A stretch of 64,000 nucleotides of DNA from Candidatus Zymogenaceae bacterium (GTDB lineage: Bacteria; Desulfobacterota; Zymogenia; Zymogenales; Zymogenaceae). The stretch lies in NCBI GenBank assembly GCA_016931225.1, contig JAFGFE010000006.1, positions 1 through 64,000 of the forward strand. The letters run 5' to 3'. Below the pieces are notes generated by a model. That model did not search any database. It saw nothing but the letters and a program-made list of their open reading frames with translations, and was not told the DNA's origin. The position numbers and the translations under genes were made by a program. This document shows, one piece after another, positions 56,504 through 64,000 of the stretch (position 1 is its first letter; each line of letters begins with the position of its first letter).

Positions 56504-57763
56504 ATGCAAACCATTATACCAAAACATATCATCTGGGAGGTGTTGGGCAATTTCCTTTTGGGGCTCTCCATCCTCACATTTGTCATCCTCATGGGCAGGA
56601 TATTCCAACTCATGGACCTGATCGTCAACAAGGGTCTGGGATTGCTGCAAATACTGAACATGCTCTGGATGATGCTTCCGTATCTCCTGGTTTTTTCCAT
56701 TCCGATGTCCCTGGCTCTGGCAATCATCCTGACACTGGGACGGGCATCCAGAGATTACGAGGTCGTCGCCCTGAAGACCTCGGGGGTGAGCATCTACCAG
56801 CTCATCCGTCCCATTTTACTCTTCAGCATACTCATGTACTTCGTCACGTCATACATGATTATGTACGTCGCTCCCCGGAACAACTACAATTTCAAGAATT
56901 TCCTGGTCAGTGTCGTCTCCGCTCAGATCAATATCGCCCTCGACGAAAAGGTCTTCAATAACATCAACGGGATGATTATCTACATCGATCGGATCCCGGT
57001 CGGTTCGGATCATTTCTACGGCATCATGATCCATGACGATGCGAATCTCGAAGTGGAGCTGACCATCATCGCCCGGGAGGGCTACATCATCAATAATGAT
57101 GATGAGTCCAACGTCATCATCAGGATGCTGGACGCGAACGTGCTCCTTGACGACAAGTTCAGCGACTCGGATAAGTACCTGGCCGTAAGCAGTTATGACT
57201 TGAATATCGACATTTTCGGAGACACCGACGAAGAGGGCAACATCAAAAAGAAGGACAGGGAACGAACCATAAACGAGATGTTCGAAACCGTGGCCTCTAT
57301 TGAAAAACAGCTTGACTACTACGAAAACGAATACGAAACGCCGCCCGACAATGATAATCCGTATGCCGAAAAAGAGTGGATCGTCAATGATTTCAATTCA
57401 CAGATAAACCGTCGCTACACCGATATATCCGAGCGGTTCGCCTTACCCTTCGCGTGCATCGTTTTCATGCTGATGGGTATCCCCCTGGGTATTCAGACAA
57501 ATCCCCGAGGAAAATCGGGCAGTCTCATCCTGGGATTGATCGTTCTCCTTATCTATTACATTTTCATGGCAATCGGGGAATTCCTCGGGAAAAACGGAAT
57601 CGTTCAACCGCTCTATTCCATGTGGATCGGAAATATCGTCCTGGGTATTGCCGGGGTGTACATGCTGGTGAAAACCGGCCGTGAATCGCCGGTTTACATT
57701 ATTGTTCTGTATAATGATCTCATGGAGTTCATACGCAAGATGTGGGCAAGGGTGAGTCGATGA
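56504..57763 (+). CDS. lptF: LPS export permease LptF
   Basis: A 419-residue YjgP/YjgQ-family permease. The N-terminal helices (EVLGNFLLGLSILTFVILMG), periplasmic beta-jellyroll (about 150-230) and C-terminal helix cluster (FALPFACIVFMLMGIPLGI) are typical. With LptG and the ATPase LptB it pulls lipopolysaccharide from the inner membrane. A charged insert around residues 245-300 (EGNIKKKDRERTINEM) is longer than in E. coli. lptG overlaps its stop codon (ATGA). Confidence 0.9.
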   Translation: MQTIIPKHIIWEVLGNFLLGLSILTFVILMGRIFQLMDLIVNKGLGLLQILNMLWMMLPYLLVFSIPMSLALAIILTLGRASRDYEVVALKTSGVSIYQLIRPILLFSILMYFVTSYMIMYVAPRNNYNFKNFLVSVVSAQINIALDEKVFNNINGMIIYIDRIPVGSDHFYGIMIHDDANLEVELTIIAREGYIINNDDESNVIIRMLDANVLLDDKFSDSDKYLAVSSYDLNIDIFGDTDEEGNIKKKDRERTINEMFETVASIEKQLDYYENEYETPPDNDNPYAEKEWIVNDFNSQINRRYTDISERFALPFACIVFMLMGIPLGIQTNPRGKSGSLILGLIVLLIYYIFMAIGEFLGKNGIVQPLYSMWIGNIVLGIAGVYMLVKTGRESPVYIIVLYNDLMEFIRKMWARVSR

Positions 57764-58848
57764 GTATCCTGACACGTTACATTACGGGGCAATTCCTCTA
57801 TATCTTTCTATTGACCGTTGCGTCGTTCGTCGTGCTGTTTCTGATAGTCGATATCTTCGAGGACATGAACAAGATCATCGAATATCAGGTGCCCTTGGCT
57901 ACGGCGATCTGGTACTTCGCCACGAAAATTCCGTACATGCTGTTCGTCTCCCTGCCACTGGCGGTGATGCTCGCAACCCTCATATCCCTGGGTCTCATGT
58001 CGAAAAACCTGGAACTGATCGCCATGAGAGCCAGCGGCGTCGGATATATAAGCATCATCACCCCCATCATCGCCTGTTCGCTCCTCATCAGCGTCCTCGC
58101 ATTCTTCGGAGACGAATACATCGTTCCCGAATCGAACCGCATTAATGAATACATCAACACCGTGAAGATCAAGCAAAACGAGCTCAGTTATAAATCCGAG
58201 TACCAGGAGTATAAAATCTGGATACGTCGGGGGAACACCATATACTATGTCGGACATTTTATCCCGGAAAAATCGGTGATCGTCGATTTCGTCATTCTCG
58301 AATTCGACGACTCCTTTCAACTGAAACGGCGCATCATGGCGGAGCGGGCAAAGTGGAACGGCACCCTCTGGCGATGCTACAACATGATCGAAAACACCTA
58401 TGATCAGCAGGGCAGGTTTGAAACAAGTAAATACGATGTCAAGCTGGTTTCACTTTCCGAGACCCCGGACGATTTCATGATCGTCTTCGCAGAAAACACC
58501 GATCAGATGTCCTATCGGGAATTGAAACAGTATATCGCCAAACTCAACGCCGACGGCTACGAAACCACCAAGTACCAGGTGGATCTGATGTCGAAACTCG
58601 CATATCCATTTGCGAACTTCATTATGGTGCTAATCTCGGTTCCCTTCGCCATCATCATCGGTCGGAGGGGCGGCATCTCAGCAAGTGTGGTTGTGGCCTT
58701 TGCAATCGCGTTTCTGTACTGGGTGACCTACAGCATCTGCGTCTCCCTGGGGAATGCGGGCACCCTCCCCCCCATCCTCGCGGCATGGACGGCCAATATC
58801 CTGTTCATCATCGGTGGTTCATATATGTTCCTGTCTGTGAGAACATAA
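57760..58848 (+). CDS. lptG: LPS export permease LptG
   Basis: A 362-residue permease paralogue of LptF. The first helix region SILTRYITGQFLYIFLLTVA, the second block IPYMLFVSLPLAVMLATLIS, and the C-terminal FIMVLISVPFAIIIGRRGGIS are typical of LptG. Start at 57760 overlaps the lptF stop by four bases; a GTG at 57742 is less likely. lptA, lptB and lptC are not in the window. Confidence 0.9.
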   Translation: MSILTRYITGQFLYIFLLTVASFVVLFLIVDIFEDMNKIIEYQVPLATAIWYFATKIPYMLFVSLPLAVMLATLISLGLMSKNLELIAMRASGVGYISIITPIIACSLLISVLAFFGDEYIVPESNRINEYINTVKIKQNELSYKSEYQEYKIWIRRGNTIYYVGHFIPEKSVIVDFVILEFDDSFQLKRRIMAERAKWNGTLWRCYNMIENTYDQQGRFETSKYDVKLVSLSETPDDFMIVFAENTDQMSYRELKQYIAKLNADGYETTKYQVDLMSKLAYPFANFIMVLISVPFAIIIGRRGGISASVVVAFAIAFLYWVTYSICVSLGNAGTLPPILAAWTANILFIIGGSYMFLSVRT

Positions 58849-58913
58849 GATATCCCAAACTAAAACAGTAATGTTTTTGCTTCAGATAAAAGGTGTTTTT
58901 TCCATAAAAAGTA

Positions 58914-58942
58914 TTGACTGTGTCTCATCGGTGCCGTATAAT
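58914..58942 (+). promoter_or_regulatory. Near-consensus promoter of the tyrosine-repeat peptide locus
   Basis: TTGACT and a perfect TATAAT are separated by 17 bases, the best-matched promoter together with that of rpsT. Transcription would give a leader of about 135 bases before the peptide gene, which includes a small hairpin (TGACGAT with GTCGTCA, 58974-58992). No alternative sigma site was noted. Confidence 0.75.
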
Positions 58943-59082
58943 ATCTTTACCTGGAACGATAAGAGCGTTTGGCTGACGATTCTCTGTCGTCATTTCTCCG
59001 GTAAGCCCGTCAGGTTTGTAGTATTATAAATATTGGTAACACAAACAAGTTTTTGATTTCGTCTTTGAAGTGAGGAACGCCC

Positions 59083-59496
59083 ATGGACGATAAGAAGAAC
59101 AAGATAAATATGCCGCCCATCTTGGAAGAAAAGGTCTCCAGGCGTGAGGCTATGAAACGTATGGCCAAAGGATTGGCCCTGGCCGGATCGCTCGGGGTGA
59201 CTGCCATAGTTACGCAGGGCCAGGGTGAATGCGGCTACGTCAATATGTACTACAACTACGGCGACTATTACTACAACTACGGCGACTATTACTACAACTA
59301 CGGCGACTACTACTACAACTACGGCGACTACTACTACAATTACAGCGATTACTATTACAATTACAGCGATTACTATTATAATTACAGCGATTACTATTAT
59401 AATTACAGTGATTACTATTATAATTACGGAGATTACTACTACAACTACGGAGACTATTACTACAACTACGGTGATTATTACGTAAATTGGTGGTAA
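59083..59496 (+). CDS. Tyrosine-rich heptad-repeat peptide, probable radical SAM substrate
   Basis: A 137-residue peptide. Residues 1-18 are charged, then SRREAMKRM (19-27) and a hydrophobic run GLALAGSLGVTAIV resemble a twin-arginine export signal. A single cysteine (Cys50, in GQGECG) precedes the repeats. Residues 56-132 are 11 perfect heptads YYNY[G/S]DY: four with Gly, four with Ser, three with Gly; the end is YVNWW. Tyrosine makes up 46 of 137 residues. The ATG is preceded by GTGAGG at seven bases, and a near-consensus promoter is upstream. Three radical SAM-related genes follow, which suggests that the repeats are modified. I do not recognise the exact family; a structural or redox surface peptide is the alternative. 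Confidence 0.85.
   Translation: MDDKKNKINMPPILEEKVSRREAMKRMAKGLALAGSLGVTAIVTQGQGECGYVNMYYNYGDYYYNYGDYYYNYGDYYYNYGDYYYNYSDYYYNYSDYYYNYSDYYYNYSDYYYNYGDYYYNYGDYYYNYGDYYVNWW
59248..59478 (+). repeat. Eleven 21-base tandem repeats encoding YYNY[G/S]DY
   Basis: Exactly 11 units of 21 bases. The first two are identical, as are units three and four. Later units differ nearly only at silent positions, and one non-silent site switches Gly to Ser and back. The fourth codon of every unit is TAC. Confidence 0.95.
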
Positions 59497-59520
59497 CAGA
59501 CCGGATAAGGTCTCCGAACG

Positions 59521-59610
59521 CGCCGATACGCCGACGTGGCCCCCCGTCACTCGATAATACGCATCTGTTGTCGTTTCCGGGAAGGGCACTGACGGATATC
59601 GGCGTTTTTT
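59521..59610 (+). terminator. Possible attenuator between the peptide gene and its maturation genes
   Basis: CGCCGATA (59521-59528) and TATCGGCG (59597-59604) form an eight-base inverted repeat with a long 68-base interval, immediately followed by six T. Partial termination here would give more peptide than enzyme message. The long loop keeps confidence low. Confidence 0.35.
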
Positions 59611-59640
59611 ATCCTCGCTTCCCGTTATCGGAGTATATGA

Positions 59641-60678
59641 GTGGCAAATCTCCTGCTGACAACCCGGTGCGTACGATCCTGCCCCTACTGTTTCGCCAGA
59701 AAAGAGATGGAAAATTCGCCGGACGGCCACACGCTCTCCTGGGAAAACTTCTTGTATGTGGTGGATTTCCTCGAGGCTTCCTCGGCACGCCACATTTCAC
59801 TTCTCGGCGGTGAACCGACGCTCCACCCCGATTTTGTCGATATCGTTCTCTATCTCATGGAACGCCGCTTTCACGTGACCGTCTTTACCAGCGGCATCAT
59901 GTCCGAAAATAAACTGGGGGAACTTTCGGAGCACCTTACCTCCATTCCGATCGAGCATCTCAACTTCGTGGTGAATATCAACAACCCGGAGCAAACACCG
60001 GCGGCTGAAAATGAAACAAAGCAGCTTCATAGATTTCTCTCTATCATGGGACCCTGGAGCGCCGTCGGCTTCAACATCTACCGCACGGATTTCGAGATCG
60101 ATTTCATCTTCGACCTCATCGGTCGATTCGGACTGAAGCGGCATGTTCGGTTCGGAATGGCCTCACCCATCCCGGGTGTCGATAATCTTTCTATTTCCCC
60201 CGATGATATGAAAGACGTCGTCGCCCGCCTCTATTCCTATCGTCCCCAGTTCGACCGGTTCCGTGTGAGCCCCGGCCTGGATTGCGGCTTCCCGATGTGC
60301 GCCTTTACCGACGAGCAGCTCGGGTGGATATTCCGCGTATCCGGGCCCGTACGGTTCGGGTGCGGACCGGCCGTGGATATTATGCCGGACCTGTCTGTGT
60401 ACGCATGTTTTCCCCTTTCGACGCTGCACAAGCGATCGCTCTTGGAATTCAACTCACTGCAGGAAGCGGCGGATTTCTATATGGACCTCAACCGAAAAAT
60501 CAGGACCGAGCTGGCCGGTATCTTCGATGAGTGCGACGGCTGTCGACATCGGGAGGAAGGGCGCTGCAGTGGTGGGGGTGTCTGTCACCTCATGAACAGC
60601 TTCATGAATGAGGCGCCGGTTCGCCTGATGGAGATAGAAAGTGAGCTCGCCAAATCTCGTTTGTCCTCACAACCGTAA
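59641..60678 (+). CDS. Radical SAM/SPASM enzyme of the peptide locus
   Basis: A 345-residue enzyme. Cys10, Cys14 and Cys17 (CVRSCPYC) bind the SAM cluster; LLGGEPTLHPDF is the usual glycine/proline motif. The C-terminal part is SPASM-like, with CGFPMCAF, FGCGPAVD, DLSVYACFP and CDGCRHREEGRCSGGGVC binding further iron-sulphur clusters. Such enzymes modify ribosomal peptides by radical chemistry in the cytosol. It begins with GTG, eight bases after GGAG; an ATG four bases upstream is in another frame. The next gene overlaps its end by 38 bases. Confidence 0.85.
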   Translation: MANLLLTTRCVRSCPYCFARKEMENSPDGHTLSWENFLYVVDFLEASSARHISLLGGEPTLHPDFVDIVLYLMERRFHVTVFTSGIMSENKLGELSEHLTSIPIEHLNFVVNINNPEQTPAAENETKQLHRFLSIMGPWSAVGFNIYRTDFEIDFIFDLIGRFGLKRHVRFGMASPIPGVDNLSISPDDMKDVVARLYSYRPQFDRFRVSPGLDCGFPMCAFTDEQLGWIFRVSGPVRFGCGPAVDIMPDLSVYACFPLSTLHKRSLLEFNSLQEAADFYMDLNRKIRTELAGIFDECDGCRHREEGRCSGGGVCHLMNSFMNEAPVRLMEIESELAKSRLSSQP

Positions 60679-61501
60679 ACTGTTCGACCGCCTGGGGAGG
60701 CAATTGATCACCGTTCGGGTGAACGATCCGGAACAGGTCTTTTTCGCCGCTCGGGACGTTTGGGAGTCCGGGAATCGACTCTTTTCGGTCATCGTCGATA
60801 CCGGCAATTCATTTGAGGATATCGATATCCCGGAGAACTGGGGAGGGATTTCCGTCGCCCTCTTCCTCGCCCGAATGGGGCGTTTTCGGAATGTGAAGAA
60901 TAAGCTCGAACGGATGCGGCGGATGAAGGTGCGGGTATACCTCCCCTGCAGTGATCCTGAGAATATCACATCCCTTCAGATACTCTCATCGGTGGGCGTG
61001 TCCGTCGCCTCCGGGATTATCCCGGGTCCGCATCATTGGGAACCATTGCTGGATCTGATGACCTTCGCCGTACTGGGACCCGCTCCCCACTCGCCCATCG
61101 ATCCCTTCGTTTTCGTTGCAGACAACTTCGAAACCGGCGGCTCGGTGGATTGGCGGGGGATATACTTCGAAGACCCGAACGAGTTCTTCCACCTGGACGA
61201 TCGGGGACGGGTCGCCCTATCCCACCAGGAGCTGACGGCGGGCGATTTCATCTTCGACGACCCCTCCGGCATCGACTCCCGTGAGGATAATCCCGAGTAC
61301 GCGCTTCGGACCAGCCCGAGAGAGCGATTTTTCCTCACCGATCATCCCTGTTCCCGCTGCCCAGGATGGCGGGTCTGTATGGGGGCGTTTGTGCAAAACG
61401 GCTCCGTGCCCACGGGCTGCAGCGAATTTGCGACGGAAATGCTGGAGGTAGTGGAGCAATATCGGGCGAGTAAAGGCACACCCAGGGAGAAGCGATCATG
61501 A
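60641..61501 (+). CDS. Radical-SAM-like partner lacking the CxxxCxxC motif
   Basis: A 286-residue protein. The first part has barrel-like segments (VFFAARDVWESGNRLFSVIV, ILSSVGVSVASGIIPGPHHW), but no CxxxCxxC motif for the SAM cluster. The C-terminus retains SPASM-like cysteines (Cys237, Cys240, Cys246 and Cys260 in CSRCPGWRVC and GCSEFATEM). It probably came from a radical SAM/SPASM enzyme and may now bind the peptide or a cluster for its neighbours. The GTG start follows GGAGATAG. It overlaps the genes on both sides (38 and 4 bases), showing tight coupling. Confidence 0.7.
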   Translation: MSSPNLVCPHNRKLFDRLGRQLITVRVNDPEQVFFAARDVWESGNRLFSVIVDTGNSFEDIDIPENWGGISVALFLARMGRFRNVKNKLERMRRMKVRVYLPCSDPENITSLQILSSVGVSVASGIIPGPHHWEPLLDLMTFAVLGPAPHSPIDPFVFVADNFETGGSVDWRGIYFEDPNEFFHLDDRGRVALSHQELTAGDFIFDDPSGIDSREDNPEYALRTSPRERFFLTDHPCSRCPGWRVCMGAFVQNGSVPTGCSEFATEMLEVVEQYRASKGTPREKRS

Positions 61502-63600
61502 CGACCATGATTTTCAAGCCCACCGAGGCCTGCAACGGCAACTGTATCTACTGCGACGTGGTCAGAAAGGACGCGGCCGGGGACAACACATTGTCTGTTG
61601 AGCGCCTGGAGCTGTTGTTCGTGCGCATCAACGAGTACCTTGAGAATCATCCCCGGGAGCGGTTTCAACTGATCTGGCACGGAGGGGAGCCGCTCATTCT
61701 CGGTCCCGATTACTTCGAGCAGGCCTATCGTTTCCAACAAACCCACTGCGCGGAGACGAAGGGACGCCTCACCCATGAAATCCAGTCCAACATGACCCTG
61801 TTCTCTTCGAAGTTCGTCGAGATATTCAAAAAACTCGGCATCACCAAGGTGAGCACCAGCTACGATCCAATACCGAACATCCGGGGCCTGGGAAAAACCA
61901 TAGACTCAGACGCCTACAACAGGAGTTTTCTGAAGGGCGTCCGTGCCCTGGAGGAGGCGGGGCTCGATTGGGCGATGATCTACGTGGTGACCAGGTTCTC
62001 CCTGGAAAGACCCCTCGACCTGTTTTACTTCCTGACAAACTTCACGCCGGACGGATCGGTGATGTTCAACCCGGTCTATTTCTTCGAGCGCCAGCCGATG
62101 GACCTCGCCATCACCCCCGACGAGTTCGTCGACTTCCTGGGAAAAATCTTTACGGTCTGGTGGCCCCACAGGGATCGCTACCCCACGATACAGCCCTTCT
62201 ATTCTTTGACCAAGACGATCGTGGACGGACAGCCCTCGCTTATCTGCGGCGAATCCGGAGCCTGCGCCGATTCCCACATCAGCCTTGGACCGTCGGGGAC
62301 CCTCTCCCAGTGCGGGAGATCTTCGGATTGGAACCTTATCCGACTCGGCTCCCTGGATGACATCACCCTCGACGAGGCGTTCGCCGCCGAGGGGAAGGAG
62401 ACACTGAGGGAGAGGCAGGCAATCGTCCGTCAGGGCGATTGTGCGTCGTGCCGGTTCTGGGATATCTGCCACGGCGGGTGCCCGCTGGACGCGATGGTGG
62501 ATACCGGCTCGTTCATGAACAGGTCCCCGCTGTGCGTCGTCAAACGCCGATTCATCGAGGAATACTTCGAGCCGATTACCGGCGTTCGGTATACTCCGGA
62601 AGAAAAGCGGGAGATAACCGCCGCGCCTCACCCCGAATATCGACCAATGAGGCCTCATATGCCGCCGCCTCCCCCGGGGCGGATTCGGCCTGCGGATCGT
62701 CCCGCTACAGGGAACATCTGGATCAATCCCATCGGGGGCCTCGGAGACGCGCTGATGCTCTCCGGCGTACTCAAGGCCGCCGTCGACCGGGACCCGACGA
62801 GGAGCTTTAAATTGATCGCCCGGTCGCCCTTCGTCCCGATCTTTTCCGGGCACCCGGCGATTTCCGAGATCGGGCATCCGAAACCGAATTCTCCCATCAT
62901 CGCCACGGCATACTGGGACGATCCCGATTTCAGAGAGGGACGCATGCGTGCCTACCAGGTGCTCGCCCGGCTCTTCAACCTGCCGACACCCATAGAGGAA
63001 ACACTATACCTCGCGGACGATCACGGCCCTGACCCGGACCTGTTGGCCCGAATACCGCTTAAGGAGACAAACATTCTCGTCGCACCGTCGGCGGGAACGC
63101 CCAGAAAGGAAATGCCCATAGAGATGTGGGAAGAGCTGGTAGGCCGAATGATCGATGAGGGATTCGGTGTCATTCAGGCGGGCACCTCAACCTCCCGCCA
63201 AATCAGGGGCGCCTACAGCCTTCGGGGTATCCTGACGATACCCGAAGCGGCGATGCTTCCCGGATACGTCGACGCGGTCGTCACGTCGGCCTCCTTCTTT
63301 ATGCACGCGGCCCACCTGTGCGACACCGCGGCCGTCGTCCTGTGGGGCCCCACCGATCACCGGCAGTATGGATACAGCGGTCAGGCACACCTCCAGGCAC
63401 ATTGCCCGACTGATCAGAATGTCCCCTGCATCAGAAGCGGCCGCGGCCCGGGATACGGCTCCCCCTGCCCCCTGGGGATGGATCACTGTATGCACCGTCA
63501 CGATATCGACGACGTATTCCGCTCACTCATTGAACTACTTGAAGGCACAAAAGACGCCCGCCGTCAGGCTGACCCGTCCGGCTCCCGGCCGGCACGATGA
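61498..63600 (+). CDS. Radical SAM/SPASM enzyme fused to a family-9 glycosyltransferase
   Basis: A 700-residue fusion. Residues about 1-375 form a complete radical SAM/SPASM enzyme: CNGNCIYC (Cys12, 16, 19), IWHGGEPL, and the SPASM spacing CASCRFWDICHGGC (Cx2Cx5Cx3C) plus a final Cys. A proline-rich linker (MRPHMPPPPPGR) follows. Residues about 402-690 resemble GT9 heptosyltransferases: IWINPIGGLGDALML, ILVAPSAGTPRKEMPIEMW, ASFFMHAAHLCDTAAVVLWG. One polypeptide may therefore modify and glycosylate the peptide, or the GT9 part may only bind it. The ATG overlaps the previous stop by four bases. Confidence 0.85.
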   Translation: MTTMIFKPTEACNGNCIYCDVVRKDAAGDNTLSVERLELLFVRINEYLENHPRERFQLIWHGGEPLILGPDYFEQAYRFQQTHCAETKGRLTHEIQSNMTLFSSKFVEIFKKLGITKVSTSYDPIPNIRGLGKTIDSDAYNRSFLKGVRALEEAGLDWAMIYVVTRFSLERPLDLFYFLTNFTPDGSVMFNPVYFFERQPMDLAITPDEFVDFLGKIFTVWWPHRDRYPTIQPFYSLTKTIVDGQPSLICGESGACADSHISLGPSGTLSQCGRSSDWNLIRLGSLDDITLDEAFAAEGKETLRERQAIVRQGDCASCRFWDICHGGCPLDAMVDTGSFMNRSPLCVVKRRFIEEYFEPITGVRYTPEEKREITAAPHPEYRPMRPHMPPPPPGRIRPADRPATGNIWINPIGGLGDALMLSGVLKAAVDRDPTRSFKLIARSPFVPIFSGHPAISEIGHPKPNSPIIATAYWDDPDFREGRMRAYQVLARLFNLPTPIEETLYLADDHGPDPDLLARIPLKETNILVAPSAGTPRKEMPIEMWEELVGRMIDEGFGVIQAGTSTSRQIRGAYSLRGILTIPEAAMLPGYVDAVVTSASFFMHAAHLCDTAAVVLWGPTDHRQYGYSGQAHLQAHCPTDQNVPCIRSGRGPGYGSPCPLGMDHCMHRHDIDDVFRSLIELLEGTKDARRQADPSGSRPAR

Positions 63601-63645
63601 CCAATTTATTTTGCATATCGGACCTGCGAGGATAACAGCCCGTCC

Positions 63646-64000
63646 ATGCATCCGGAATTATTCACTATCGGGGAAGTTGTCGTTCACTCCTACGGCGTCT
63701 TCGTCACCCTCGGACTGCTTGCGGCCGTGGTCTCGTTTCTGTGGGAGCTGAAACGGAGGGACGACTCGTTTTGGATCGGCGTCGACATCCTCCTATTGAT
63801 GATTTCTGCCGGGCTTCTCGGCGCGAAGTTATTCCACGTCTTGTTCTCTCTCTCGGACTACCAGGAGGGACCCCACACGATTCTCTCCCTCATCTTCTCC
63901 GGGTGGTCGGCGGCCGGGGGGCTGTTGGGGTCGCTCCTCGCCCTGGTCATCTATTTTCGGAAGAAGGGCCTTGACGGCTGGTATTGGATGGACACCCTCA
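63646..64000 (+). CDS. lgt: Prolipoprotein diacylglyceryl transferase, 5' part
   Basis: The frame runs off the end of the window, leaving about 118 residues. The opening MHPELFTIGEVVVHSYGVFV, then LLMISAGLLGAKLFHVLFS and FSGWSAAGGLLGSLLALVIY are characteristic of Lgt, which moves diacylglycerol to the lipobox cysteine of lipoproteins at the inner membrane. It begins 45 bases after the fusion gene. The ribosome site (GAGG, about 14 bases away) is weak. Confidence 0.9.
   Translation, partial: MHPELFTIGEVVVHSYGVFVTLGLLAAVVSFLWELKRRDDSFWIGVDILLLMISAGLLGAKLFHVLFSLSDYQEGPHTILSLIFSGWSAAGGLLGSLLALVIYFRKKGLDGWYWMDTL

Noticed and set aside
59083-59247. Lipoprotein lipobox at Cys50 of the repeat peptide
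   Set aside because: The residues before Cys50 are Gln-Gly-Glu, which do not fit the usual Leu-[Ala/Ser]-[Gly/Ala] pattern, despite lgt lying downstream.
59248-59478. CRISPR-like direct repeats
   Set aside because: The units are contiguous, without spacers, and lie within a well-supported coding frame.
59225-59485. Thr/Ile-rich plus-strand frame overlapping the heptad repeat
   Set aside because: It is a shifted reading of the same 21-base repeat with no initiation signal; the Tyr frame has the ribosome site, leader and conserved units.
59637-59640. ATG at 59637 as start of the first radical SAM gene
   Set aside because: It is out of frame with the CxxxCxxC-containing sequence; the GTG at 59641 is the in-frame start with a suitable ribosome site.
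58990-59793. Long minus-strand open frame with Val/Ile runs opposite the peptide gene
   Set aside because: It is the reverse complement of the Tyr/Asn/Asp codon repeats, has no ribosome site or family likeness, and spans the promoter side of the radical SAM gene.

Overview
The window reads as about 64 kb of chromosome from a Gram-negative, probably anaerobic bacterium. Envelope genes support this (lptF, lptG, murJ, lgt, a YdbH-like bridge protein, many lipoproteins). So do moderately GC-rich genes, several radical-SAM enzymes, an AmmeMemoRadiSam locus and a DUF6178-type protein. Together these fit a Desulfobacterota/Deltaproteobacteria-like lineage, but this is inference without a phylogenetic marker search. 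No rRNA, tRNA, CRISPR array, prophage or insertion sequence was recognised.

Layout. 0-11 kb (minus strand): acyl-CoA racemase/CoA-transferase, a tyrosine-phosphatase-fold protein that has lost its catalytic loop, an N-acetylhexosamine-kinase-like protein overlapping a sugar nucleotidyltransferase, a TauE-type exporter, a kinase-fold protein, two envelope proteins and two tandem GPH-family sugar symporters. 11-26.8 kb (mostly plus): cysS, nitrilase-family and crotonase-family enzymes, uvrB, a FecR-domain protein, an EamA exporter, RidA, uvrC, then an acyl-CoA synthetase-comEC-hydrolase run. 26.9-35 kb: an M28-like peptidase, ogt, murJ, rpsT, holA and leuS. 35-43.5 kb: membrane spermidine-synthase-like protein, patatin, PstS, the AmmeMemoRadiSam pair, an FmdB zinc ribbon and a YdbL-like protein. 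43.6-58.8 kb: TPR protein, an AT-rich island with a HEAT-repeat lipoprotein, YdbH-like protein, DUF6178-type protein, a third GPH transporter, a second FecR protein and the lptF-lptG pair.

The standout locus is 58.9-63.6 kb. A near-consensus promoter drives a 137-residue peptide with a twin-arginine-like leader and 11 perfect heptad repeats (YYN-Y-[G/S]-D-Y), 46 tyrosines in all. Three tightly packed genes follow: a radical SAM/SPASM enzyme, a radical-SAM-related partner without the iron-sulphur CxxxCxxC motif but with SPASM-like cysteines, and a 700-residue fusion of a full radical SAM/SPASM enzyme to a family-9 (heptosyltransferase-like) glycosyltransferase. I infer a ribosomally made, tyrosine-repeat natural product or surface polymer that is crosslinked or oxidised by radical SAM chemistry, possibly glycosylated, and possibly exported folded by Tat. 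The window ends inside lgt.
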